Below, piece by piece: positions 1 through 7,539 of a stretch of 64,000 nucleotides of DNA. Position 1 is the first letter of the stretch; each line of letters starts with the position of its first letter. Source of the stretch: Gordonia zhaorongruii (GTDB taxonomy: Bacteria; Actinomycetota; Actinomycetes; Mycobacteriales; Mycobacteriaceae); assembly GCF_007559005.1 (NCBI RefSeq), contig NZ_CP041763.1:3008463-3072462 (forward strand). Direction: 5' to 3'. A program made the position numbers and the translations under genes. A model generated the notes under the pieces. That model had not been told where the DNA came from. It saw only the letters and a program-made list of their open reading frames with translations, and did not search any database.

Positions 1-1116
1 GTCGACCGTATCGGCGACGATCCGGATGTTGGTTCCCGACGGTCCGCTGAAGTCGCCGGTGGTGAACTCCGAGACGACTTCCTTCACGCCGAGCTGGTGC
101 GCCCGCTTGGTGGTGACCTCGGGTCGCTTGAGCGTGTACGGCAGCTTGCCGGTCCGCTCGCCGTCTCTCGGCGCGGTCTCGGCGATCAGCTCCGCCGCCT
201 TCTTCCAGTCGACGCGGGCGCCGACCTGCGCGGGCACCACCGTCGGGGAGCCTCCCGAGAACTCGAAGGTCGCATTCACCGGCTCCGACTCCGTCGGCGC
301 CGTGCGGTCACCGAGAACCTTCTTCGCCTCCTTCGACTTCACGTGCGGCTTCAGCCCGCCCTTGCCGTCGGGGACGTACGAGACCAGTCGGCCCAGATCG
401 TGAGGCGACACCCGCAGGTCATCACCGCGACCGTCGAGCGTGAGCGCCGACGCCGTGACGTTCTGCGCATCGCCGTCCAGTGTCTGCTGCACGACCTCAT
501 GGGACACCGACGGCGCGAAGGGCTCCATCGCCAGATCGATCGGGCCACCGGCGAGCCAGTTGTCCTCGACGGCGACGCGCGCCTTGTCGCGGTCCACTCG
601 CATGCCCTTCTTGGGGAAGTCACCGACGGCTTCCGTGCCCCGGAAGTGCACGCCGCCTTCGACGGCAGCCTTCTCCAGGGTCTTCTTCTCGTCGTCCAGC
701 GCCTCGTCGAAGGAACTGCGGTCGATGCGAACGACAGGCGCGACATCGCGCTTGATCCCCAGCATCCCGGCCAATCGCGTGACCGGGTTCTTCGGCTGTT
801 CTTTGAGTCGCTCCATGGTGGCGTCGACGTCGAATCTGGCGCCGAGCTCCGCAGGATCGATCTTCGCGGTTCCGGACGAGGTGCGCAGCGTGATCCGGCC
901 ATGGGAGACGACCGACAGTTTGGACAGTTCGTGGCGCGCCTGAGCGTCGGTCAGGTTACCCAGCTCGAACTCGGCGATCCGGACACCGTGGGCGGTCTTG
1001 CCGTATCCCACGGCGTAATCGACGGCGAAGGCCATCGCTGCGAGCATGACCGCGGCGAGCACTCCTCGCACGATCCAGCCCATTGCGCCCATCCGGCGCT
1101 CACGTTTTCTGGTCAC
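1..1116 (-). CDS. VanW/YoaR-like cell-wall protein, C-terminus cut by window edge
   Basis: Reading down the minus strand from a GTG at 1116 gives 372 codons with no stop before the window ends, so the protein is incomplete at its C-terminus. A basic N-terminus is followed by one hydrophobic helix (about residues 14-38), giving a membrane-anchored or secreted protein. The rest is an alpha/beta region with two stretches resembling the PG_binding_4 (YoaR) modules that precede a VanW domain, and the last visible residues look like the start of that VanW domain. In-frame ATG codons at 1092 and 1083 are alternative starts. The domain call is from recalled sequence character. The role in peptidoglycan binding or remodelling is inferred from the family. 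A terminator hairpin ends only 29 bp upstream of the GTG. Confidence 0.6.
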   Translation of the reverse strand, partial: MTRKRERRMGAMGWIVRGVLAAVMLAAMAFAVDYAVGYGKTAHGVRIAEFELGNLTDAQARHELSKLSVVSHGRITLRTSSGTAKIDPAELGARFDVDATMERLKEQPKNPVTRLAGMLGIKRDVAPVVRIDRSSFDEALDDEKKTLEKAAVEGGVHFRGTEAVGDFPKKGMRVDRDKARVAVEDNWLAGGPIDLAMEPFAPSVSHEVVQQTLDGDAQNVTASALTLDGRGDDLRVSPHDLGRLVSYVPDGKGGLKPHVKSKEAKKVLGDRTAPTESEPVNATFEFSGGSPTVVPAQVGARVDWKKAAELIAETAPRDGERTGKLPYTLKRPEVTTKRAHQLGVKEVVSEFTTGDFSGPSGTNIRIVADTVD

Positions 1117-1145
1117 AGCAGGTTGATCATATGCAATAGAAAAGA

Positions 1146-1190
1146 CTCCGGCTGAACCGCCGGGTCGGGGGTCTGGCGGTTCAGCCGGAG
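1146..1190 (-). terminator. Rho-independent terminator downstream of the thiolase
   Basis: A perfect 16-bp inverted repeat (1146-1161 with 1175-1190, 13-nt loop) is followed on the minus strand by TCTTTTCTATT, the usual U-rich tail. It lies in the 324-bp gap between the thiolase stop (1441) and the start of the VanW-like gene (1116). Apart from this and the second hairpin at 1357-1392, I see no gene in that gap. Confidence 0.85.
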
Positions 1191-1356
1191 CTACCTGGTT
1201 TATAGGTTCCCCCGCTGGCGACGTTACACATGCCGCGAGGGAATTTTTCCACTCTGTTCACGGCAACCGGAATGACCCGTGAAATTGCTGGTGAGAGGCG
1301 GTATTACCGCGACTCGCGCACAGGTCCGAGCTCCCCTGTCGGGCCGGAATACGCGC

Positions 1357-1392
1357 GTTCCCCGGCCCCGGGGAGCACCCGGGCCGGGGAAC
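1357..1392. terminator. Second hairpin in the thiolase-VanW gap
   Basis: A perfect 12-bp GC-rich inverted repeat (1357-1368 with 1381-1392, 12-nt loop) about 50 bp past the thiolase stop. It has no U tract on either strand, so it may be a tail-less actinobacterial terminator or 3'-end stabiliser working with the hairpin at 1146-1190. Confidence 0.5.
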
Positions 1393-1440
1393 GTCAGCGA
1401 ATCACCACCCGCGCACATGCGGATGGCACCGACTGGAAGA

Positions 1441-2748
1441 TCAGCCTTCGACGATCGCCGTGACGCCCTGGCCACCGGCAGCGCAGATCGAGACGAGGGC
1501 GCGGCCCCCGCCGTTCTCCTTGATCTGCTTCGCGGCCTGCGCGATGATCCGGCCGCCGGTCGCGGCGAACGGGTGGCCCGCCGCCAGCGACGAACCGTTC
1601 ACGTTCAGCTTGCTGCGGTCGATGGAGCCGAGCGCCTTGTCGAGGCCGAGACGCTCACGGCAGTACTCGTCCGACTCGAATGCGGCGAGAGTGCTCAGCA
1701 CCACCGAGGCGAATGCCTCATGGATCTCGTAGAAGTCGAAGTCCTGGAGGGAGAGGCCGTTGCGCTCCAGCAGGCGCGGGATCGCGTAGGTCGGCGCCAT
1801 CAGCAGCCCGTCGGGGCCGTTCACGTAGTCGACTGCAGCCGTCTCGGTGTCGACCAGGTAGGCCAGCACCGGAAGCTTCTTCTCGGCGGCGTACTCGTCG
1901 CTGGCGAGCAGCACGGTCGACGCACCGTCGGTGAGCGGGGTCGAGTTGCCCGCGGTCATCGTCGCGTCACCCAGGCTCACGCCGAAGACCGGCTTGAGCG
2001 TGCCGAGCTTCTCCACCGAGGAGTTGGGACGCAGGTTCTCATCACGGGTGAGGCCGTTGAACGGTGTGACCAGGTCGTCGAAGAAGCCGCGGTCGTACGC
2101 CGCACCCATCTTCTGATGGCTGGCTGCCGCGAGCTCGTCCTGATCGGCGCGCTTGATCCCGAATTCCTTGGCGGTGATGGCGGCGTGATCGCCCATCGAC
2201 ATACCGGTGCGGGGCTCGCCGTTCTGCGGGATCTCGATGCCGAGCTTGGGTGCGAGCCCGAGAGCGGCCTTGATGCGGTCAGCGGTGCTCTTGGCCCGGT
2301 TGACCTCGAGGAGCTGACGACGAAGGTCGTCGGAGACGGCGATCGGGGCGTCCGACGTGGTGTCCACGCCACCGCCGACGGCGACGTCGTAACGGCCGTT
2401 CGCGATGCCGTCGGACACGGCCGCGATTGCCTGCAGTCCGGTGCCGCACGCCTGCTGGAGGTCGAATGCCGGGGTGTACGCCGACAGGCTCGACCCGAGA
2501 ACCGACTCGCGGATGAGGTTGAAGTCGCGCGAGTGCTTGAGGACTGCGCCGCCCGCGACCATGCCGAGCCGCTCGCCCTGCAGGTTGAAGCGGCTGACGA
2601 GGCCTTCGAGCGCCGCGGTGAACATCTCCTGGTTGCTCACGGTCGCGTAGCCGCGATCCTGACGAGCGAACGGGATGCGGTTTCCGCCGAGGATGGCGAC
2701 CGGACGCGGCTTGCGCGGTTCGGGCTTACGGGGCGTGTACGAGGCCAC
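1441..2748 (-). CDS. fadA2: Acetyl-CoA acetyltransferase, FadA2-like thiolase
   Basis: A 435-residue thiolase. The nucleophile Cys101 lies in QACGTG, His392 in GHPFAATG and the acid/base Cys422 in SICAAGGQG, so all three catalytic elements are present. The protein condenses or cleaves acyl-CoA thioesters in beta-oxidation or biosynthetic lipid metabolism. The start is the GTG at 2748, preceded by AGGAG. Upstream in-frame codons encode a Pro/Ser-rich stretch that is not thiolase-like. It is divergent from fabG4-htdX, as in M. tuberculosis, where fadA2 (Rv0243) faces fabG4 (Rv0242c). A TetR-type palindrome lies 70 bp upstream of the start. The family is certain; the ortholog assignment rests on order and remembered similarity. 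Confidence 0.9.
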   Translation of the reverse strand: MASYTPRKPEPRKPRPVAILGGNRIPFARQDRGYATVSNQEMFTAALEGLVSRFNLQGERLGMVAGGAVLKHSRDFNLIRESVLGSSLSAYTPAFDLQQACGTGLQAIAAVSDGIANGRYDVAVGGGVDTTSDAPIAVSDDLRRQLLEVNRAKSTADRIKAALGLAPKLGIEIPQNGEPRTGMSMGDHAAITAKEFGIKRADQDELAAASHQKMGAAYDRGFFDDLVTPFNGLTRDENLRPNSSVEKLGTLKPVFGVSLGDATMTAGNSTPLTDGASTVLLASDEYAAEKKLPVLAYLVDTETAAVDYVNGPDGLLMAPTYAIPRLLERNGLSLQDFDFYEIHEAFASVVLSTLAAFESDEYCRERLGLDKALGSIDRSKLNVNGSSLAAGHPFAATGGRIIAQAAKQIKENGGGRALVSICAAGGQGVTAIVEG

Positions 2749-2817
2749 TGGGATCTCCTGTGTGAAAGCGGCAGCGCCGGAGAGCCCTGCCTGTTGGGAC
2801 CGTTTCTTGTCATCATT

Positions 2818-2833
2818 CTTACTCCAGAGTAAG
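2818..2833. promoter_or_regulatory. Candidate TetR operator between thiolase and fabG4
   Basis: CTTACTCCAGAGTAAG is a palindrome with 7-bp arms and a 2-bp centre, in an unusually AT-rich patch of the 276-bp divergent intergenic region. It shares CTTAC-N4-GAGTAAG, at identical spacing, with the site in front of the TetR gene at 5423-6034. It could control the thiolase, fabG4-htdX, or both. Confidence 0.65.
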
Positions 2834-3024
2834 TTCGTTGTCGACCCCGGTGACCGGGGCGAGCACGGTGATCCGGGCTGTATCCGCGGAGCATGGTGCG
2901 ACGACGCCGTAGATTGTGCGGCGAACGTCACATCACGCAGCGGTACCCACCTGATCGGCATCCGCTTACGGTCACCACACAGGTACCGACTCGAAAAGTA
3001 TTCGACCCATTGAAGGAGTCCGTC

Positions 3025-4386
3025 GTGGCAGGCAGCACTGACCTCTACTCATCGTTCGTGAACTCCGGCCCGGGCGGCTTCATCGCCGGCCAGCTCGGTC
3101 TTCCCCAGCCGCCGCACCTGCGCCGCTACTCGCCGTCGAAGGCGCCGCTGGGCGGTCCCGTGCAGTTGGGCGGCTCCGGTCGCCTCGTCGAGCCGATCCG
3201 CGAGATCCTCACCGCAGGCTCGGACTACCAGGTGGTGGAGAACAACACCACCGGCCGCGGCGCAGACAAGCTCGGGGCCGCCGTCTTCGACGCGACCGGC
3301 ATCAGCAACCCGGCCGAGCTGCGCCAGCTCTTCGAGTTCTTCACGCCGATCATGCGCTCCACCGGGAACTCGGCACGCTTCGTCGTCCTGGGCACCACCC
3401 CCGAGCTCACGAAGAACCCCGACGAGCAGGTCGCGCAGCGTGCCCTCGAGGGCTTCACCCGCTCGCTGGGCAAGGAGCTCCGCAACGGAGCGACCGCTCA
3501 ACTCGTGTACGTCTCCCCGAAGGCCAAGACCGGCCTGTCGGGTCTCGAGTCGACGCTCCGCTTCCTCCTCTCCGGCAAGTCGGCGTACGTCGACGCCCAG
3601 GTGATCCGCGTCGGCGATGCCGAGGGCGCACCGGTCGAGAACTGGGACAAGCCGCTCGCAGGCAAGGTCGCTCTGGTCAGCGGTGCCGCCCGCGGCATCG
3701 GCGCCACCATCGCCGAGGTCCTGGCCCGTGACGGCGCCCACGTCATCGCCGCCGATATCCCGGCTGCGGGCGAGGCGCTGAGCGAGACCGCCAACAAGGT
3801 CGGTGGCACCGCACTGCCGCTGGACGTGACCGCTCCGGACGCAGGCGCACGCATCGCCGAGCACGTGCTCGAGCGCCACAACGGTCTGGACATCATCGTC
3901 AACAACGCCGGCATCACCCGCGACAAGCTGCTCGCCAACATGGACGACGGCCGCTGGGACTCGGTCATCGGCGTCAACCTGATCGCGCCGCAGACCCTGG
4001 TCAACGAGCTCGTCGAGCGCAAGGCCCTGAACAAGGGCGGCGCCGTCGTCGACGTCTCGTCGATCGCGGGCATCGCGGGCAACCGCGGCCAGACCAACTA
4101 CGGCACCTCGAAGGCGGGCGTCATCGGGCTGGTCGACGCCTACGCTCCGGTCCTCGCCAAGGTGGGCATCACCATCAACGCCGTCGCACCGGGCTTCATC
4201 GAGACCGCCATGACCGCAGCCATCCCGCTGGCCACGCGTGAGGCCGGTCGCCGCATGAACTCGATGCAGCAGGGCGGCCAGACCGTCGACGTCGCCGAGA
4301 CCGTCGCCTACTTCGCCAACCCGGCGTCGAACGCGGTCACCGGCAACGTGGTCCGCGTCTGCGGCCAGAGCCTGCTGGGTGCCTGA
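3025..4386 (+). CDS. fabG4: High-molecular-weight 3-oxoacyl-reductase FabG4
   Basis: A 453-residue protein of the two-domain HMwFabG type. The first ~210 residues form a degenerate Rossmann-like domain. The second is a classical SDR with the cofactor motif SGAARGIG (219-226), NNAG (303-306) and the catalytic Ser345/346, Tyr359 and Lys363. It reduces 3-oxoacyl-CoA/ACP; characterised FabG4 proteins prefer NADH. The GTG at 3025 is chosen because AAGGAG precedes it and the length matches the ~454-residue mycobacterial protein. Its stop overlaps the htdX start by one base, so the two are co-translated. Together with the divergent thiolase they supply reductase, dehydratase and thiolase activities for long acyl chains. 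Confidence 0.92.
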   Translation: MAGSTDLYSSFVNSGPGGFIAGQLGLPQPPHLRRYSPSKAPLGGPVQLGGSGRLVEPIREILTAGSDYQVVENNTTGRGADKLGAAVFDATGISNPAELRQLFEFFTPIMRSTGNSARFVVLGTTPELTKNPDEQVAQRALEGFTRSLGKELRNGATAQLVYVSPKAKTGLSGLESTLRFLLSGKSAYVDAQVIRVGDAEGAPVENWDKPLAGKVALVSGAARGIGATIAEVLARDGAHVIAADIPAAGEALSETANKVGGTALPLDVTAPDAGARIAEHVLERHNGLDIIVNNAGITRDKLLANMDDGRWDSVIGVNLIAPQTLVNELVERKALNKGGAVVDVSSIAGIAGNRGQTNYGTSKAGVIGLVDAYAPVLAKVGITINAVAPGFIETAMTAAIPLATREAGRRMNSMQQGGQTVDVAETVAYFANPASNAVTGNVVRVCGQSLLGA

Positions 4387-5273
4387 TGAGCACTGTCACG
4401 CTCACCAGCCTCCCCGGCAGCGCCGAGATCTACCCGAAGGCCGTCGGCGCCATGCTGCCGGTCGTGGGCAAGCCTGCGCGCGTCGAGCCGGACGCGGTGG
4501 TTCCCGACACCGTCTACCGGATCGAGAACGTCCAGGTCGATCGAGGCCGTCTCGCGCAGTACTGCCACGCAACCGGACTCCCGTACGGTGATCAGCTCCC
4601 GCTGACCTACCTGTTCGTGCTCCAGTTCCCGCTGGCGATGACGTCCATGGTCGATCCGAAGTTCCCGTTCGGAGCGGTCGGCTCAGTGCACGTCGAGAAC
4701 ACGATCGAGCGTTTCCGCGAGATCGGCGTCGACGAGTCGCTGACGATCGAGACCCATGCGGAGAACCTGCGCGAGCACCGCAAGGGCATGCTCATCGACA
4801 TGGTCTCGGAGTTCTTCGTGGGCACCGAGCGCGTCGCGGTGCAGACGTCGACGTTCCTCAAGCAGCAGCGCACGAGCCTGTCCGGCGAGGAGCGAGGCCC
4901 GGCCCCCAAGGAAGCCGTCCCGGCACCGCCGAGCCGTCTGATCTCCGTCGACCTCGGTCTCATCCGCAAGTACGCGGAGGCGTCCGGCGACCGGAACCCG
5001 ATCCACATGGCCGACCTGAGCGCCAAGGCCTTCGGCTTCAGCGGCGCCATCGCGCACGGAATGTGGTCCGCGGCAACGGCGCTCGCGAACATCGAGGCTA
5101 AGCTGCCCGGCTCGGTCAGCTACTCGGTCAAGTTCGGCAAGCCGATCATGCTGCCCGCCAAGGTGAACGAGTACGTGAACCAGAAGGACGGGAACGAGGG
5201 CTTCGACGTCTCGATCCTGAACCGCCGCAAGGGCTACCCGCACTTGACGGCAACGGTCCGCCCGCTCGGCTGA
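4386..5273 (+). CDS. htdX: MaoC-type 3-hydroxyacyl-thioester dehydratase HtdX
   Basis: A 295-residue double-hotdog protein. The C-terminal half carries the R-hydratase signature with Asp202 and His207 (GDRNPIH) followed by the glycine-rich AIAHGMW segment. The N-terminal hotdog (about residues 40-165) lacks those residues, as in two-domain mycobacterial HtdX/HtdY-type dehydratases. It dehydrates (R)-3-hydroxyacyl-CoA/ACP made by FabG4. The ATG shares its A with the fabG4 stop (TGATG). A strong hairpin follows at 5286-5326. The assignment to the Rv0241c family rests on domain layout and neighbourhood. Confidence 0.88.
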   Translation: MSTVTLTSLPGSAEIYPKAVGAMLPVVGKPARVEPDAVVPDTVYRIENVQVDRGRLAQYCHATGLPYGDQLPLTYLFVLQFPLAMTSMVDPKFPFGAVGSVHVENTIERFREIGVDESLTIETHAENLREHRKGMLIDMVSEFFVGTERVAVQTSTFLKQQRTSLSGEERGPAPKEAVPAPPSRLISVDLGLIRKYAEASGDRNPIHMADLSAKAFGFSGAIAHGMWSAATALANIEAKLPGSVSYSVKFGKPIMLPAKVNEYVNQKDGNEGFDVSILNRRKGYPHLTATVRPLG

Positions 5274-5285
5274 CCACCGCTCGAC

Positions 5286-5326
5286 GACAGATGCGCCGCC
5301 CGTGATTCACGGGCGGCGCATCTGTC
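5286..5326. terminator. Strong hairpin terminator after htdX
   Basis: A perfect 19-bp inverted repeat (5286-5304 with 5308-5326) and 3-nt ATT loop, starting 12 bp after the htdX stop. The plus-strand tail (ATTGCTC) is not U-rich, so release may depend on stem stability. Lying between convergent htdX and the TetR gene, it could end both transcripts. Confidence 0.8.
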
Positions 5327-5343
5327 ATTGCTCGGCAGTTCTG

Positions 5344-5420
5344 CTCGCATCGCCAACACGTATGCAGCTCGCACCAGGCCATGACGCCCCAGTCGTGACA
5401 TCTAGGGGTCGGTGATGCGG
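5344..5420. repeat. Structured ~77-nt element, copy A
   Basis: The segment starts CTCGCATCGCCAAC and ends GTCGGTGATGCGG. Its ends form an imperfect inverted repeat, and the interior holds a small hairpin (CATGAC with GTCGTG, one G-U pair). Copy B at 40933-41010 has the same end sequences, nearly the same length and an inner hairpin at the same place. It lies between the htdX terminator and the convergent TetR stop codon. Confidence 0.45.
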
Positions 5421-5422
5421 GG

Positions 5423-6034
5423 TCACTCAGGCGGAATGGCCGATCCGACACCGCGAAGGCCACGCCAGGTGATACCCAGGAGCAGCTCGGTGGCCGTTTC
5501 CAGGTCGACGTCACCCGCAGAGATGCGGTCGGCGACGGCCTCACCGGCGCCGACGATGGCGACGGCGGTCAACTCGAAGTCGATGTCTCCCGCGCTGTCG
5601 ACGGTGGTGCCGCGACGGATGAGGTCCGTGACCATCTCGGTGATGCTCCGGCGAGCGTCCTCGACGATGTGCGTGAAGCCGGTGGCGCCGGCCGCCACGC
5701 GGTACAGCACCCGCCAGGACTGCGAGTGCTCGTGAACGTAGCGGAGGAACTCGCGGACCAGCGTCCGCGCCTGGTCCCGCTGCCGCATGTCCGGATCGAA
5801 TCCGGCGCTCATCGCGTCCATGAACCGTCCTGACTCACGGGACATGCAGGCACTGAAGAGCTCGTCCTTCGAGCCGTAGTACAGATACAGCATCGGTTTG
5901 GAGATACCGGCCTTGGCCGCGATCGCATCCATGGAGCTGTCCGAGAAACCGTGCTCGGCGAACACGGCGATGGCCGCGTCCAACATCTGCTGTTCCCGGA
6001 CTGCACGGGGCAGTCGCTTCGTCCCGCTCGCCAT
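5423..6034 (-). CDS. TetR-family regulator, Rv0238-like
   Basis: A 203-residue TetR protein. The N-terminal helix-turn-helix (about 20-62) reads MDAIAAKAGISKPMLYLYYGSK, typical of the family, followed by an all-helical ligand-binding domain. The family works as a dimeric repressor released by a small ligand, often an acyl-CoA. The ATG at 6034 has GAAAG upstream, and a palindrome (6043-6058) sits 8 bp in front of it, implying autoregulation. The same palindrome occurs before the fadA2-like gene. It is read in the same direction as lpqI, 28 bp downstream of it. In M. tuberculosis Rv0238 also lies between lpqI and htdX. Confidence 0.88.
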   Translation of the reverse strand: MASGTKRLPRAVREQQMLDAAIAVFAEHGFSDSSMDAIAAKAGISKPMLYLYYGSKDELFSACMSRESGRFMDAMSAGFDPDMRQRDQARTLVREFLRYVHEHSQSWRVLYRVAAGATGFTHIVEDARRSITEMVTDLIRRGTTVDSAGDIDFELTAVAIVGAGEAVADRISAGDVDLETATELLLGITWRGLRGVGSAIPPE

Positions 6035-6042
6035 GCTTTCAA

Positions 6043-6058
6043 CTTACCATCGAGTAAG
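6043..6058. promoter_or_regulatory. Candidate autoregulatory TetR operator
   Basis: CTTACCATCGAGTAAG, within the longer repeat AACTTAC-N6-GTAAGTT, fills the 28-bp gap between the lpqI stop and the TetR start. It matches the palindrome at 2818-2833 in all positions except the central bases. Confidence 0.65.
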
Positions 6059-6062
6059 TTGA

Positions 6063-7250
6063 TCAGCAGTCGATGACGCCCTTGGATCGCAGCACGCGGG
6101 TCACGGACTCGTCGACGCGCTTGCGGGACAGCTTCTTGCTCTTGACGGCCTTCTCCAGTGAGTCCAGCACCGACGTCACCTCGTCGGTGCTCAACCACAG
6201 CGCGATGTCCGACCCCGCATTGAGCGCCTTACGCGCCGCGATCTCGATCGGATACTTCTCGCTGATGGCCTTCATCCCCGACAGGTCGTCGGAGAATACG
6301 AGGCCGTCGAACTTCGGACCGCCGTAACGGGCGCCCTTGCGCAGCATGCCGATCGCTGCGGGACTGATGCTCGACGGGGTCTCCGGTCCGGTCAGCCCGG
6401 GAACGATCAGGTGTCCGACCATCACGGCCGCTGTGCGCGGGTTCCTGAGCAGGTCCTTGAACGGCACCAGGTCGTCGGCGATCAAGTCGTCGAGCGGGGG
6501 TGTGCGGACGGTACCGGTATGTGAATCGCCCGACCCGTGACCGTGTCCGGGAAAGTGCTTGTAGACCGGGGTGATCCCGGCGTCTTCGAGTCCCTTGGCG
6601 AATGCGCCCGCGTACTCGACCACCTTCTGCGGGTCGTTCGAGAATGAGCGGTCACCGATGACCTCGTCATCGGACTCGTCACTCACATCCGCGGATGGAG
6701 CGAAGTCGACCGTGATCCCGAGCCGCTTCATCTTCCGGCCGGCATCGCGCGCCAGCTCCCGCACCTGTTCCGGAGTCTTCGCCTTCGCCATGGTGCGCGC
6801 CGAAGGCAGGTCGATCCCGAGATCGGCGAGGCGACTCACCCGGCCGCCCTCCTGGTCGACGGTCACCATGAGCGGATACTTCTGCTGCTCCGACAGCTTC
6901 TTGACCGAACCGCTGGAGAGCATCGAGAGGTCGCTCCAACTGCCGACGAACACACCGCCGATGTGCTCGCGCTTCACCACCTGGCGGGCGTCGGCTGCAT
7001 CGGTCACGCCGACCACCAGCAGCTGAGCGAGCTTGTCCCGTAAGGTCATCGCCTTCACCTCGGAAGCTCCGCAGCGCTCGGGCTCCGAGGTCGGGGCAGC
7101 CGACGAGGTCGACGAATGCGAGTCCGGCGAACTGGCCGCGACCGACGGGCTGGACGACGACGCCGTGGTCGTCTCGGAACCGCCGCATGCGGCGACTGAC
7201 AGCAGACTCGCGGCGGCGAGAACGGCCACGGTACGACGAGGTGCACGCAT
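6063..7250 (-). CDS. lpqI: LpqI-type lipoprotein, GH3 beta-N-acetylglucosaminidase
   Basis: A 395-residue precursor with a basic N-terminus, hydrophobic core and lipobox (SVAAC, Cys22), then a Ser/Thr-rich linker to residue ~60. The GH3 domain shows KHFPGHG (231-237), the Asp242/His244 dyad of NagZ-type enzymes and the nucleophile Asp321 in VFSDDLSG. Mycobacterial LpqI removes GlcNAc from muropeptides during cell-wall recycling, here as a lipoprotein outside the membrane. The ATG at 7250 is the only start that gives a full signal peptide. It is divergent from the DUF2613 gene (53 bp between starts) and is followed by the TetR gene on the same strand. Confidence 0.93.
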   Translation of the reverse strand: MRAPRRTVAVLAAASLLSVAACGGSETTTASSSSPSVAASSPDSHSSTSSAAPTSEPERCGASEVKAMTLRDKLAQLLVVGVTDAADARQVVKREHIGGVFVGSWSDLSMLSSGSVKKLSEQQKYPLMVTVDQEGGRVSRLADLGIDLPSARTMAKAKTPEQVRELARDAGRKMKRLGITVDFAPSADVSDESDDEVIGDRSFSNDPQKVVEYAGAFAKGLEDAGITPVYKHFPGHGHGSGDSHTGTVRTPPLDDLIADDLVPFKDLLRNPRTAAVMVGHLIVPGLTGPETPSSISPAAIGMLRKGARYGGPKFDGLVFSDDLSGMKAISEKYPIEIAARKALNAGSDIALWLSTDEVTSVLDSLEKAVKSKKLSRKRVDESVTRVLRSKGVIDC

Positions 7251-7303
7251 GCCCCCAGTCTTGCATGGCGGGATCGGCGAAGTGGGATGGTACTTTTGCA
7301 GGC

Positions 7304-7507
7304 ATGGTTCGCGACCGGTTGATCTATGGTGCCGTCGCCGCTGTCGCCGGCATCGTCGTCGGCATCGGCGGCGTATTCGTCGGCGGCGTCCTCGCTTCGG
7401 AGACGAAGCCGGCGACCGATGTGAACAGCTTCAACGGTCAGGACGGTTTCGTTCAAGGATCTGTCGAGTACGGATCCCGTGGCGGCTCTGAGAGCGACAA
7501 CTCCTAA
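7304..7507 (+). CDS. DUF2613 small secreted or membrane protein
   Basis: A 67-residue protein with one glycine/valine-rich hydrophobic segment (about 7-33) and a polar, Gly/Ser-rich tail. This matches the DUF2613 family (Rv0236A in M. tuberculosis), which is nearly always found just upstream of aftD. The function is unknown. The ATG at 7304 is chosen because upstream in-frame codons overlap the lpqI promoter region and add non-family sequence. It ends 32 bp before aftD and probably shares its transcript. Confidence 0.85.
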   Translation: MVRDRLIYGAVAAVAGIVVGIGGVFVGGVLASETKPATDVNSFNGQDGFVQGSVEYGSRGGSESDNS

Positions 7508-7539
7508 GCGGGTCTGGTGACCCCGCCCCAGGCCTGCTC

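Noticed and set aside
97..1155. Long plus-strand ORF across the first kilobase
   Set aside because: Arg/His-rich, no recognisable domain; it is the shadow of the minus-strand VanW-like gene, whose frame shows normal protein composition.
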